From Progne subis subis (taxonomy: Eukaryota > Chordata > Aves > Passeriformes > Hirundinidae): 64,000 nt of DNA. Of this stretch, positions 26,558-36,127 are shown one piece after another; position 1 is the first letter of the stretch, and each line of letters begins with the position of its first letter. The notes beneath the pieces are model-generated. The model was not told the origin of the DNA and did not search any database. It saw only the letters and a list, made by a program, of their open reading frames with translations. The position numbers and the translations under genes were made by a program. The stretch covers positions 2,613,001-2,677,000 of the forward strand of contig JAKJHU010000084.1 in assembly GCA_022316685.1 (NCBI GenBank), read 5' to 3'.

Positions 26558-28155
26558 AGGGAAACCTAGATTTTATAGGAAAAGTCAGGATAAAGCCAGT
26601 GAAGTTCCTCAGTTTTTGCAGTTCAGGGAGGGTCACAGCTGACAGTTCATCCTCTCATGTGTCCAAGTGGCAGCCTGCACAAAGGTCTTCATCTCACTGC
26701 TGGAGGAAACAAGGATCCAAAGGGATTTAAAGCATCAGCCATGCTGTGCTTGGAGATAGGTAAAGACACACACCAGTGCGGGAGACGGAGGAGAAACAGC
26801 AGACTGGGAGAGGGAACTGCTACCTGGACTGGAAATTAAATGGGGACTTATTTTCCCAGAGGACATAAATTGAGTTAAGGACAAATGTTTTTAATGCACC
26901 ACTTGAAACAAATGAGGGGGTAAACACGACCAACAGAGTCCTTGCTTCAGATTTCAGAGAAAAGCAGGAGCCTCCAAGTAAACAGAGCCTGAAAACACTG
27001 ACTTCTGACTTCAAATACAACCAGCAGTATTATTCCAGGGAAAAGGGTGTGGCCAAGTATGGGAAAAGGAGCAAGGCAAGGCTTGACGTAACCCTGGAAA
27101 GGACGTGGAGGTGAGACCTGGGTAGGAGGCTGTCGAGGGGGAATTACTGCCACAGCCCAGCACCTCTGAGCAGCAGAACTGCAGGCACAAGAAGTACCTG
27201 CCGCATGAATTATGCTCCCGCCATCTTCAATTATTTTTCCTGTTTCTTTTTCTGTCTCTCAGCAGGGACTGTTTACAAAAGGGAAAACAGCTGCTTAGGA
27301 ATAAAACCCAAATGTATCTCACAAAGGAGTACGGGGTAAGGTTTAGGAAGGAGATTCTTCTGTGAAGCTTTATACAGCCAACATGCAGCACAACAAATTG
27401 CGAAATACTTATTTATTGATTAGTGCCCAGGACGGTGATGGTCCCAGGACCATTGAGCTGCAGGAACAACAAGGAGCAAGGAGATACAGAACAGGAATGC
27501 AGAAGGATAAAGATCTTTGGGGAAGAAAAGGAAAAAATATCCATGGTCAAATCTCTGCTGCAGCATTTTGGTAACACACATCAACCTCTAAAAATACGGT
27601 CACAGTGGAAGGCATGCTGTCATTAAAGGAAATAGATGGGGATACAAGAATTGGAAGGTTCACCTTTTACATTAAAGAACAGCAATCACAGCAGCACCTG
27701 GAAAAGCCATACCACTAATACTTGGGTTATGGAGGCAAACTTCTCCGGGTGCCAATAAACTGGGCTGAGAAAGCTACTGAAAACTGACCTCCAAGGTGAG
27801 TCTAAGCACACACTTCCAGGTATGTACCTTGGACTGCTGCTAACATAGTGCTGTGAGACACAGAATAAGATAACTGAATGTCTCTCCAGATAGAGATCTT
27901 CAGTTATCTTATTCACAAAACACAACAGAGTGGGAGGAAAGCAGCATTAATTTCACAGGATGGAATCCTTGGTACAGGACAGCATGATGCTCCCCAGCCT
28001 CGGGAAACCTCCCCTCCCTGAGGACTGGAGCCCCCAGGGATGAGGTTTGTAAATCACTCAGAAGAGAGGTGTTGGTCCTCACTCAGTGGGATGCCTGGCA
28101 AAGCTTTGGGGATGTGAAACACAGCACTTCACACGGCAGCAGAACAACACATCCG

Positions 28156-28177
28156 CTCCTCCTCCTCCTCCTCCCTC
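28156..28177. repeat. (CCT)n microsatellite
   Basis: Short run of CTC/CCT trinucleotides. Confidence 0.85.
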
Positions 28178-29265
28178 ACTTGTGCACAAATGTAATTTTC
28201 CCTTTTGTCTCCCACAGCATTTTGGGGCACACAGATTTTCAGAAGCCAAAAATAAAAAGAAGAAAAAAACCTCAAACCGTTTCACGTTCACCACCTACCA
28301 TCACTAATTATCAAGATTTGAGAGGCAATTTGCAGGCTCTGATCTGCAAAACACTAGTGAGAAAAATCTCTCAGGCAGATCAAAAGTGTCTACACCACCC
28401 CCAAATGAAATGCAGCAGGTTGAGGATTAACATCTTATATGCGGGTCAGAAGAAGACCAGAAACACTCTCAGATGCTGTACTTTGTACCCCAGGTTTCTT
28501 CTAAGCTAAAAATGGGGGAGCTCAGCTCTTAGAATAGAAAATACCTTTGGAAACCTTAAGCAATTCCTTTTTTCTTTCTTCTGAGCAATGTCTAAGATGC
28601 ATTTTTTCTTTTACCAACTCTTTCAACACTTTGTTAATCTTCTCATTATGCCCTCACCTCTTACTTCTGACAGACAAAGGCTGCATCCTTGACAAAACAC
28701 ATTTTGCTTCCACAAACACTTTGTACAAATGGAGGACTTCCAGTGTTTTACAACAAATGCATGTTAATTCATCTATTTCAACAGGTGTATTTGTTTTCAT
28801 CTTTTCATTGAGATAACCTGATCTTTCATTATCTTCAGGCTGCAGATACATCTACAGGTTTCTTTCTGCGTTGACCACACAGGAAATTGGGTTAAAATTT
28901 CACAATGCTGAAGAGACCCAAAGCAACAAGTTTCATGCAACCATGAAAAACCCCTAAGCTACAAAGAACAGGCAGAACACGAGGATTTAACTTACTACTA
29001 TTAATTACATTTATTTCCTATAAGAAATAGGCCTGTTTGATTTCTACTTCTTTTTTGTTCCCAAAAAGAAGAAAGCAGAAATGAATTCCGAATTTGTCCT
29101 GCACAAGGGCTGCTGCTTTTTCTCAGCTACCCTCCACCACAAAAGACTGCTTTTTGGGTCTTATTCAACAGCCAAAAGGCATTTTTTGAGCCAAGAAGAT
29201 ATCACTTTTGCCTTTGAAGTGCACCAATGGCCTAAGGAGGAAAGGAAAAAAATATATTAAAAAAA

Positions 29266-29749
29266 TGTTCATGTATGGTCTCTTTCTCCTTCTTCAAATT
29301 ATTCAAATAGGCATGCACAGTGCAGTTATATTGAAAATTAACCCACCGACTTGCTAAATGAGCAGGGCTAAATGAACAGCAGAATGAGAGGTGTGACAGC
29401 TCCAGCTGGTCAGTAAGCTGCACAGATAGACCAGCCCTGACAGACACCGGCTCCACCAGCCTGAGCTCATCAGAGAACAGAAGCAAACGAGTCCCTGGGT
29501 AAGACAATGACAGGTCAGATTCAAATTCAAACAGGGGACCCCAGCCAATCCCACTGAGCTGTGAATGCACCCATATCATCCACCAGTGAGCTGGACAGAG
29601 CTGAGACACAACCAATCAGGTGTGTAAGCACGGAAAATTGGAAACCCCTATAAAAGGGAGGGGGGCTTTATTAAACAAGAAATTTTGGCTGTTGTCGTAT
29701 GAACTTTGGTGTGTTCTGTCGCGTGCCTGTCTCCAACATCAGCGGTAAT
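29266..29749 (+). repeat. 5' LTR of the class II ERV (boundaries approximate)
   Basis: U3 carries CCAAT at 29545-29549 and 29612-29616 and a clean TATA box, TATAAAAG, at 29649-29656. ATTAAA at 29670-29675 lies only about 20 bases after the TATA. The region between this and the primer site at 29750 is R/U5. U5 probably ends at the CA near 29738, leaving an unusually long gap of about 11 bases before the primer site. The 5' end could be TG at 29266 or nearer 29332. No matching 3' LTR exists in the window. Confidence 0.65.
29649..29656 (+). promoter_or_regulatory. LTR TATA box
   Basis: TATAAAAG stands 33 bases downstream of a CCAAT box and just before the LTR's ATTAAA signal. It is a retroviral promoter element, intact in sequence; activity is unknown. 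Confidence 0.75.
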
Positions 29750-29767
29750 TGGTGACCCCGACATGAT
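29750..29767 (+). other. Retroviral primer-binding site, tRNA-Trp type
   Basis: TGGTGACCCCGACATGAT is complementary to the 3' end of tRNA-Trp at 17 of 18 positions; the mismatch is an A where G is expected at base 14. Alpharetroviruses of birds use this primer. It sits directly downstream of the U5 region, as required for minus-strand priming. Confidence 0.9.
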
Positions 29768-29938
29768 AAAACAGCTGCCACAGGTACTGCAGAGACACAG
29801 AGGGCAGCAGGGATTGGGCCATCGAGAGCGGTGGGGAGAGCCGTGGCAGTCCCAGCAGAGCAGCAGGTACAGCTGCGTGCAGCAGAGAGAGCTGCATCGG
29901 TCCAGACCCTTTGTAAATAGAAGACTCTGCTGGGAAAT

Positions 29939-30067
29939 ATGGGAGCATGGGCTTTGGTGGAGGAAGACCCTGTTATCAAGGAATGGACCCTCTTTTTAAA
30001 GAAACAGGGGATAAAATATGACGAGAGGGCTTTACTTGCCTTGCTAACGTGGTCCGAAAACCACTGA
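29939..30067 (+). pseudogene. ERV gag N-terminus (matrix), truncated by stop
   Basis: An ATG after the leader opens 42 codons starting MGAWALVEED, then TGA at 30065-30067. The Met-Gly start fits the myristoylated matrix domain of Gag. Similar matrix-like sequence with WRLIVDWLRHLK continues in a different frame around 30162-30230, which implies an indel as well as the stop. Matrix would normally direct Gag to the inner plasma membrane; this copy cannot. Confidence 0.7.
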
Positions 30068-30161
30068 TTGGACGTGACTGAAGGAGCCGCCCTTAAGAAC
30101 ACAGGAGCGGGCTGGCAAATTTATAATTGGGGCAACCTCCATACGTGATGAGACCACTGTT

Positions 30162-31396
30162 ATTAATGTCACAGAGCCCTGGAGGCTCATTGTGGACTGG
30201 CTGAGGCACTTAAAGATCAAACGTGATAAGAGGACAGCAGTTGGGATGCCGTGGGCACCTCCCACCAAGGCGTACATCGAGGACAGGGCACCAGGCGAGG
30301 CAGCAGGAAGCATATCGGAGAGGACAGGCAAGACAGCCACGTCACGTCACAAAACCACACAGTGCCACAAAGCCACCCCGTGCCAGGATGCCTTGCCAGC
30401 GGAACGTCCTGCAGCCTTGTGAAACTGCACCGCCACCCTGTGCCAGGACATTTCACCAACGGAGTGTCCAGCAGCCGTGTGAGACTGCACTGCCATCCAG
30501 TGCTGGGACACCTCGGCAGTGGAACATCCTGCAGTCACGCGAAACCGCACTGCTGCCCTGTGCCAGGACATTTCCCCAGCAGAGCGCGTGGCAGCCGAGC
30601 CACGCAGCTCTGCAAAGCTGCGCCAAGCTGCTGTGAAGCAGCATCTGCCGCTGTGCTACACAGCTGTATCAGGCGAGCGTTCTGCAACCATGCCGGATCA
30701 CACTGGCCACGCAGCTCCCGCAGAAGGGAAGCACCCTGCAGCTGCGTCGACTGCACCTGCACGGCCATTTGAACCGTGTGTGCCAGAGCCACGCACAGCC
30801 CTTGTCTCCAGGGCCACGCTTGGACCACCTCCCCCATGGAGCTGACTGGCCCAGCTCTGAGACCACACCTATGACCCAGCCTCCACTTGGACACACCCAC
30901 TCGCCACTGATGCATGGGCAGACCCCGGGGACACATCATCACAGATGCCTGGATGCCAAGCCAATGCCATACCCAGAAGTAGCGGCGGAGTGGAGAATCC
31001 CCAAGTTGCAACGCCACCAGTGTTGTTGCCACCACTACTGGAGTTGGAGCGGCCCTCGGGATATATACCCACTAGGGATTCGAAAGACACCCATGGAGAG
31101 AACCAGAGCCATGGCCCCTCATGCGGAATCGTGAGAGAACGCTGCTGCCGCTGCATTGCCAACAGCTTCACCCAACCTGACCAGCATCAGGCAACAGGTA
31201 AAGCAAGCCATGGCTGGAAGCAGGGATTTCGAGGGAGAGGACAAAACTGACATGCCCCTAATTGGATTAGTATACCCAGTACAAAGAAACAGTGCAACTG
31301 TGCCCAATAAATTCACACCCTTTCAGTGGCCAGTTCTTTCCAAACTATGACAGCTCATTGCCAAACACAGGACTGGGGTCTTCTGTCGTTGCTAAC
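30162..31396 (+). pseudogene. ERV gag middle region up to nested LTR, broken
   Basis: This GC-rich continuation of gag holds the rest of matrix and a long Pro/Ala/His/Gln-rich spacer that includes the 60-bp repeat array. The N-terminal end of capsid is recognisable by FTPFQWPVLSKL before a TGA at 31348-31350. The reading frame changes several times. Because all frames stay unusually open in this GC-rich stretch, I cannot say which one was the gag frame across 30400-31150. The region stops at the insertion point of the nested LTR. Confidence 0.6.
30381..30620 (+). repeat. 60-bp tandem repeat, about four units, inside ERV gag
   Basis: Units begin at 30381, 30441, 30501 and 30561, each starting TGCCAGG or TGCTGGG and containing a CCTGCAGCC-like or CCAGCAGCC-like core. 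The spacing is exactly 60 bases three times over. Units differ by perhaps a quarter of positions and the fourth loses similarity in its last third. Weaker similarity extends left to about 30358. In the frame read from 30223 each unit encodes 20 residues with a PCARTFxQ and CETAL pattern. Confidence 0.85.
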
Positions 31397-32157
31397 TGTC
31401 TTGGTTTTGAAAGACAGTTGTCTGCCAAGGAAAGCTAGAGCCTCCCTTGGAATGGAGAATACAAACCCCCTTCCCTCCAAATTATTATAATTTTGCAATT
31501 ACGGGCTTTCAGGCAAAGATATGGGAATAGGAGTAACAGTTCTTTACTAGGAATATTAAAAAAAAAAAAGAAAAATACAAATGTGGTAGTACAAAAAAAA
31601 AACAAGCAAGGAAGCAAACAAAAATCCTGAAAGAAACCCTGACAGAGTCAGGGATATGACCTGGCACTCTGGTGGTCAGGGTGTTAGAAACCAAGTAAGT
31701 TAGTCCAAATAAGTCCTCCTGGAGCCACAGATGTAGTTCTGTGGAGCAGAGATGGTCCTGTAGAAAGTCCAGTGGCAATGAGATGGGTTTGGTTTTCCTC
31801 CGGGCATCCAGTGGAAAAAACAGATACCTAGATGTCTTCAGTCCCAGTTTTTGTCTAGCTAGGAACAGTTGGCTCCTCCCCCACTGTGTGGAACATCTCC
31901 CAATGGGATGATGGAATGTGTCATGTCATTGGTGGGCCCTGATGGCCCATTATCAGAAGATGTCCCTTTGGAGGATGGAGGGGTGGTGAAAGAGATAAGA
32001 AACACTGCCCCACCTGGTTTTAATGGCTGTGCCATTATCAGGAGGCATCCACCCCCCTCCCCCCTGGAGTTACAAGAGAAGGATAAAGTATCTCCCAAAA
32101 AACAGCTTTCAATACATGAAATAGCATACACATTTTTAGGTTACATAATCCAAGACA
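31397..32157 (-). mobile_element. Solo LTR nested in the ERV gag
   Basis: The element starts TGTCTTGG and ends CCAAGACA, a perfect 8-bp terminal inverted repeat with the TG...CA ends of an LTR. It is flanked by the 5-bp direct repeat CTAAC (31392-31396 and 32158-32162). Its length is 761 bases. The body, containing GAATTATTATAATTTT-like and CAAAGATATGGGAATAGG segments, matches a dispersed LTR family I know from songbird genomes, in which the strand reading out to CTTTCAAAACCAAGACA is sense. It is therefore on the minus strand. No internal retroviral sequence is present, so it is a solo LTR. Five-base duplications are typical of ERVL-like elements. Confidence 0.9.
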
Positions 32158-33061
32158 CTAACATGCTGCAATTTTTACCCACTGAGGAAGTAACACCTCT
32201 TGATGTCAAGCAGCTGGCAAAATTGATCTATACCCCAGTTCAATATATGGTTTATGAATCAACATAGCGACGCAGTGCAGAACAGCAAGAGCTAAGAAAC
32301 CTAAAGGTCTCACAACAAGACCCACACTTTAGGGCAGGGGTTCTTCAACTCCTAGGACTACCACCATTGGGGGACCCACAACTTCAAGCCCGGTTACACC
32401 CACTAGTGCTAGCACAGATAAAAGATTAGGGGATGCAGGCATTATTTAAGGTAGCAAACATGGCTAACCTGATCCAAAGGTATTCCAAGATCAGACAGGG
32501 GGTCAGAGAACCACGCCTCCAATTCATAGGGAGACTGAAGGATGCCATGGAAAAACAGATCATGAATACTGAGGCCAGAAACCAATTAATTTTATAATTG
32601 GCAAGGGACAATGCTAATGAAGATTGCCGGAAAATCATAGAACTGATGCCAAATGAAAATCCATCATTAGACGAGATGATAAATGCTTGTGCCAAGGTTG
32701 GATCTGATTCCCACAACATGTCCTTATTAGCAGTGTCCATTGCAGCTGCTGTGTAACTGACATCCCAATGTTGCAGATGTGGATAACAAGGCCACCTGAG
32801 AGCAAACTGTCCCTGAAAGCCCATTCTAACGGAGACATTTCAAGGACAGAAGAATCTAAACATCAACAGTAACCAGTGTGGGAAACCTGGTCATATGACC
32901 AGACAACACAAATACAAAGTCTATACTAACACACAATCTTTTAAAGACCAGGGAAAAGGAAGACCAAGCGCAAGGCGGAGAAGCACAATTACACAAGCAT
33001 CTTCCCACCTTCCTGTGAAAGCCTATGTGACCAGCTCACAGGAAGGACTAGAGGATCAGCT
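32158..33061 (+). pseudogene. ERV gag, capsid C-terminal part and nucleocapsid
   Basis: Gag resumes directly after the nested LTR's duplication, in one frame, with VTPLDVKQLAKLIYTPVQY. A stop (TAG) follows at 32265-32267. The major homology region lies near 32488-32560 (IRQGVREPRLQFIGRLKDA). The nucleocapsid follows. Knuckle 1 at 32769-32810 has the C-x2-C-x4-H-x4-C spacing intact but a TAA codon inside it (32784-32786). Knuckle 2 at 32868-32909 has lost its first Cys (now Ser) and its last Cys (now His). Additional stops lie at about 32430, 32596 and 32755. This is a non-functional remnant of the capsid and RNA-binding domains. Confidence 0.85.
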
Positions 33062-33064
33062 GGA

Positions 33065-33345
33065 ATGGATGTTTCTACCTCCATCAACCATACAACCATA
33101 AGTTCATTAAAGGTACACAGAATCACTCACAAGGCCCAGGGGCCCATAGGGAGAGAACTGAGTGCACTGCTTCTAGGGAGACCCAGTGCCATGTTGCAAG
33201 GTATCTTTGTACACCCAGGTGTTACAGACATTGATTTTACAGCACAAATACATGCCACGCTATCAACTCCTAGTCTACCAATGACTATCCCTGTTAAAAC
33301 CTGAATTGCTCAACTCATCCCTTTTAAGTCTTCTGTCCCAAAAAC
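33065..33345 (+). pseudogene. ERV dUTPase-like domain remnant
   Basis: About 80 codons read GRELSALLLGRPSAML and VHPGVTDIDF, with IAQLIPF just after a TGA at 33302-33304. These correspond in order to the conserved dUTPase blocks GRSS, GVxDxDY and RIAQL. In betaretroviruses a dUTPase sits in the pro frame just before protease, which is the position here. The frame is one base back from gag (-1 relation). Usual catalytic residues are partly changed (RPS for RSS, DIDF for DxDY), so the domain may have been inactive before further decay. Confidence 0.75.
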
Positions 33346-33439
33346 AGGTCCTAATATGTCAAAAGGAGAATCCCCACATCATGTGTGATCAAAGCCCTAA
33401 ATATGGTGTGTACCATCACAATGTCTCAGGGCAAGTCCC

Positions 33440-33760
33440 TTGCAAATAAAGGTCAGTGGGATGATTGACACATGGGCTCACATCACTATCATCTCTGCCG
33501 ACACTTAGCCATCATTGTGGCCCACCATGGCTGTGAGATCTGCTGTTCCTGGCCTCAGAGGGACCACACAGAGCTGTTCGAGTAGCAGATCTGTGTTGGT
33601 CAAAAATCAGAGGGTCAGATAGCCACAATTCAGCCATATATAACATTGCTGCACCTGTGGGGGACGGATGTTCGAGCAGGTAGGGACGGATTTTTAACAG
33701 GGACCACTGTATTGAAGGGCGTAAAATATCCTACATTAGCCCTAAAATTAGCCCAACTCA
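33440..33760 (+). pseudogene. ERV protease remnant
   Basis: GMIDTWAHITIIS at about 33458-33496 aligns with the retroviral aspartic protease active-site loop, in which Asp-Thr-Gly is expected. Here the Gly codon has become Trp (TGG, 33473-33475). A stop, TAG, follows at 33506-33508 in the same frame, and later stops break the flap and C-terminal part. It shares its frame with the upstream dUTPase-like segment. The role in a live virus would be cleavage of Gag and Pol polyproteins. Confidence 0.75.
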
Positions 33761-34445
33761 ACCTGTGTGGATACCTCAGTGGTGCCTAGAGAAAGAGAAA
33801 CTGCACACCCTTAAATCCTTAGTAAAAGAACAACTAACTCAAGGACACACAGAACCATCCATGAGCCCTTGGAACACCCCGGTATTTTTTATAAAAAAGA
33901 AGTGTAGTAAATGGAGGTTGCTCCACGACTTGAGAAAAATCAATGCAGTCATGGAAAGCATGGGAGCTTTACAAACTGGTATGCCATCTCCTACAATGAT
34001 TCCTGCCACCTGGGATATTCTGACTGTGGACCTAAATGATTGGGTTTTTACTATTCCTTTACACCCAGATGATACCCCAAAATTTGCTTTCATGGTGCCA
34101 TCCATTAAAAAGCTGCACCAGTTGAGCATTATCAATGGATAGTTTTGCCACAAGGTATGAAAAACAGCCCTACAATTTGGCAATGGTACATTGCTCAGGT
34201 GTTATCATCTGTAAGAGAACAATTTCCAGGGGCGTACTGTTACCACTACATGGATGATATCCTAATAGCAACTCCAACTAAAGACCTTTCACAGACTCAG
34301 CCAAGCCTGATGCAAGCATTAAAAACATTAGGGCTGCAAGTAGAACCAGAAGAAGTGCAGCAGCAACTACCCTGGAAGTACTTTGGACTCAAAATAATGG
34401 ATCAGACCATACAGCCACAAACAATTTGACTCTCAACAAAAATTC
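33760..34445 (+). pseudogene. ERV reverse transcriptase remnant, frameshifted
   Basis: The first frame (to TAG at 34140-34142) has [46 protein letters not shown] and the motif-A region LTVDLNDW. A frameshift near 34115-34142 then moves the match to another frame, with LPQGMKNSPTIWQWY and the catalytic YMDD at 34247-34258, continuing to KYFGLKIMDQ. A stop (TGA) follows at 34427-34429. Similarity to pol fades by about 34445. The fingers and palm are present; thumb, connection, RNase H and integrase are absent. The family is class II (alpha/betaretrovirus-like). Confidence 0.92.
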
Positions 34446-35868
34446 AAACTTTAAAGTCAAAGTCAGTAGTGATTTTTGTTCCTTGGGAGCCATGGACAGA
34501 AAATGCTCCCCTCACCCACTGGTACAAACAGCCAGGAAATTAAGCATTTTCTGCCCTTCTATGAATTGCCTGCCCCCTGTGATGTACAAGTCCTGTGCTT
34601 ATTAGACATTTCGGCCTCCTACAGGAAACAGGCTGTCCCAGAGAGCCAGGTGACCACAGTCTGGAAAGGGAGGGAATCAGCTCCATGCTGTAAAACCAGG
34701 AGCACAGGGAAGCACACCATGGCTTTAAACTAAACCAGCACTGACATGAAACCAGCCCACAGGCCTGTGTCCTCTCCTGGGAAGCTGCACTCAGCACAAA
34801 TCCCTTTTCCAAGAGAAAACAGGGATACTGCAACTTGACAGCTAAAAACACCCAGCATTACAGAGAAGATCATCTACCGAGTTCTTCTCACCAGGAAGAG
34901 TCTGCTTTGAATTAATTCTATTAATTAATATCATCAGCTTAACACAGGACAGCCTTTGCTCTGCTGAGGCTTAGATCACCTTTTTCATCAGAAAAATTAG
35001 CTGACTTTCTTTTCTTTTGCTCATAAACAGGATTTCTGCTGATCCAATACATGGGGTTTTGATATATTAAATAAACAAGTGATTTCCAAATAGAAAAACT
35101 CTCAACACAACATGATACTTCCTGGGAGCCATGTTCTCCTTCCTCAGACTCTTAAGGAGAAATACCACCAGTAAATCCACGGGAAAAGATTTCAAACATC
35201 TTTTGTATTTTACAGAGTAAAATAGAAATATGGAAGGGAAAGGGAGTTGCATTGCAATCATCCTCTTCATTCACACAGGGTGGACCTAAAGTAGTATCAG
35301 CGTGAAAAGCCCAGCAGCATATGAGATGTTAGTCATACAACTTACCACTTTTGCTGCTTCCAAAGAAAATTATTACATTTCACTCTGAATTTCTTTTACC
35401 CTCAAATACTTCAGGAGCAGTGATACAAAGATTACCTCCATCATTACAGAATGCAGTTCTAATACTTAATTACTTTCTAATACTTAATTAATTCTCTTTC
35501 TATGAGAATTAATTGACAAAATTTTGAAGATAGATGAGATTTAATTGGCTGGCAACACTCTAGAATATTTGTTTTAGCTTGCGCACAGAGATGGCCTGTT
35601 TCAGGTGAGAACCCAAACTTTTCAAACATATTTCAACTGCACAACCTCTTCCAAATCAGTAGTGGTACCAGAGCTTGTCTTTAACAGAGAAGCAGGCAGT
35701 ACTCAATCAGCTTTATCAAGATTCAGGACATTTATCCCCATTACTTTTCAGAAAAAACTTTTAATAAAAAATAAGATTATATGACAATACGCAGAGAACA
35801 CCTAAATATTTCCTGCTTCTACAGCAGAGATTGCTGTGCTTGTTAGAAGGACATGAAAGAGAGATATT

Positions 35869-36127
35869 CACAGAACCACAGAATGGTTTAGTTTGAAAGG
35901 ACTTAAAGCCTATACCATTCTACTCTTGCCATGACAGATGTCTTCCACCGTCCCAGGGTGCTCCAAGCACTGTCCAGCCTGGCCTTAGACATTTCCAGGT
36001 TTCCAGGCGCAGCCACAGCTTCTCTGCACACCCTGTGCCAGGGCTTCACCACTCTCACAGAGAGGAATTTCTTCCCAGTATCCCATCTAACCCTGCCCTC
36101 TGGCAGTTTGAAGGCATTACTTTGCCC
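35869..36127 (-). mobile_element. CR1 LINE 3' fragment
   Basis: Antisense CR1: CACAGAACCACAGAATGG, CCAGCCTGGCCTTAGACA, GGCGCAGCCACAGCTTCTCT and CTAACCCTGCCCTCTGGC, with scattered substitutions. Confidence 0.93.

Larger units (their letters stand above)
29266..34445 (+). mobile_element. Decayed class II endogenous retrovirus, 3'-truncated
   Basis: This plus-strand provirus lies opposite in orientation to C1orf21. In order it shows: a 5' LTR with two CCAAT boxes, a TATA box and ATTAAA; an 18-base primer site matching tRNA-Trp; a gag start with an MGA N-terminus; a 60-bp tandem repeat; capsid fragments with a major homology region; two nucleocapsid knuckles; a dUTPase-like domain; a protease site; and reverse transcriptase with LPQG and YMDD. 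Recognisable pol stops near 34445. RNase H, integrase, env and a 3' LTR are not seen. Multiple in-frame stops and at least one frameshift show it is non-functional. An unrelated solo LTR is nested in gag. The left boundary is uncertain, because TG starts at 29266 or 29332 both fit, and no flanking duplication can be tested without the right end. Confidence 0.9.

Noticed and set aside
30535..31035. 166-codon minus-strand open frame inside the ERV
   Set aside because: It is the antisense of GC-rich gag and its 60-bp repeat. Openness on both strands is a base-composition effect.
30220..31130. GC-rich stretch that could look like a CpG-island promoter
   Set aside because: It is retroviral gag coding sequence with a tandem repeat, downstream of the LTR and primer site.
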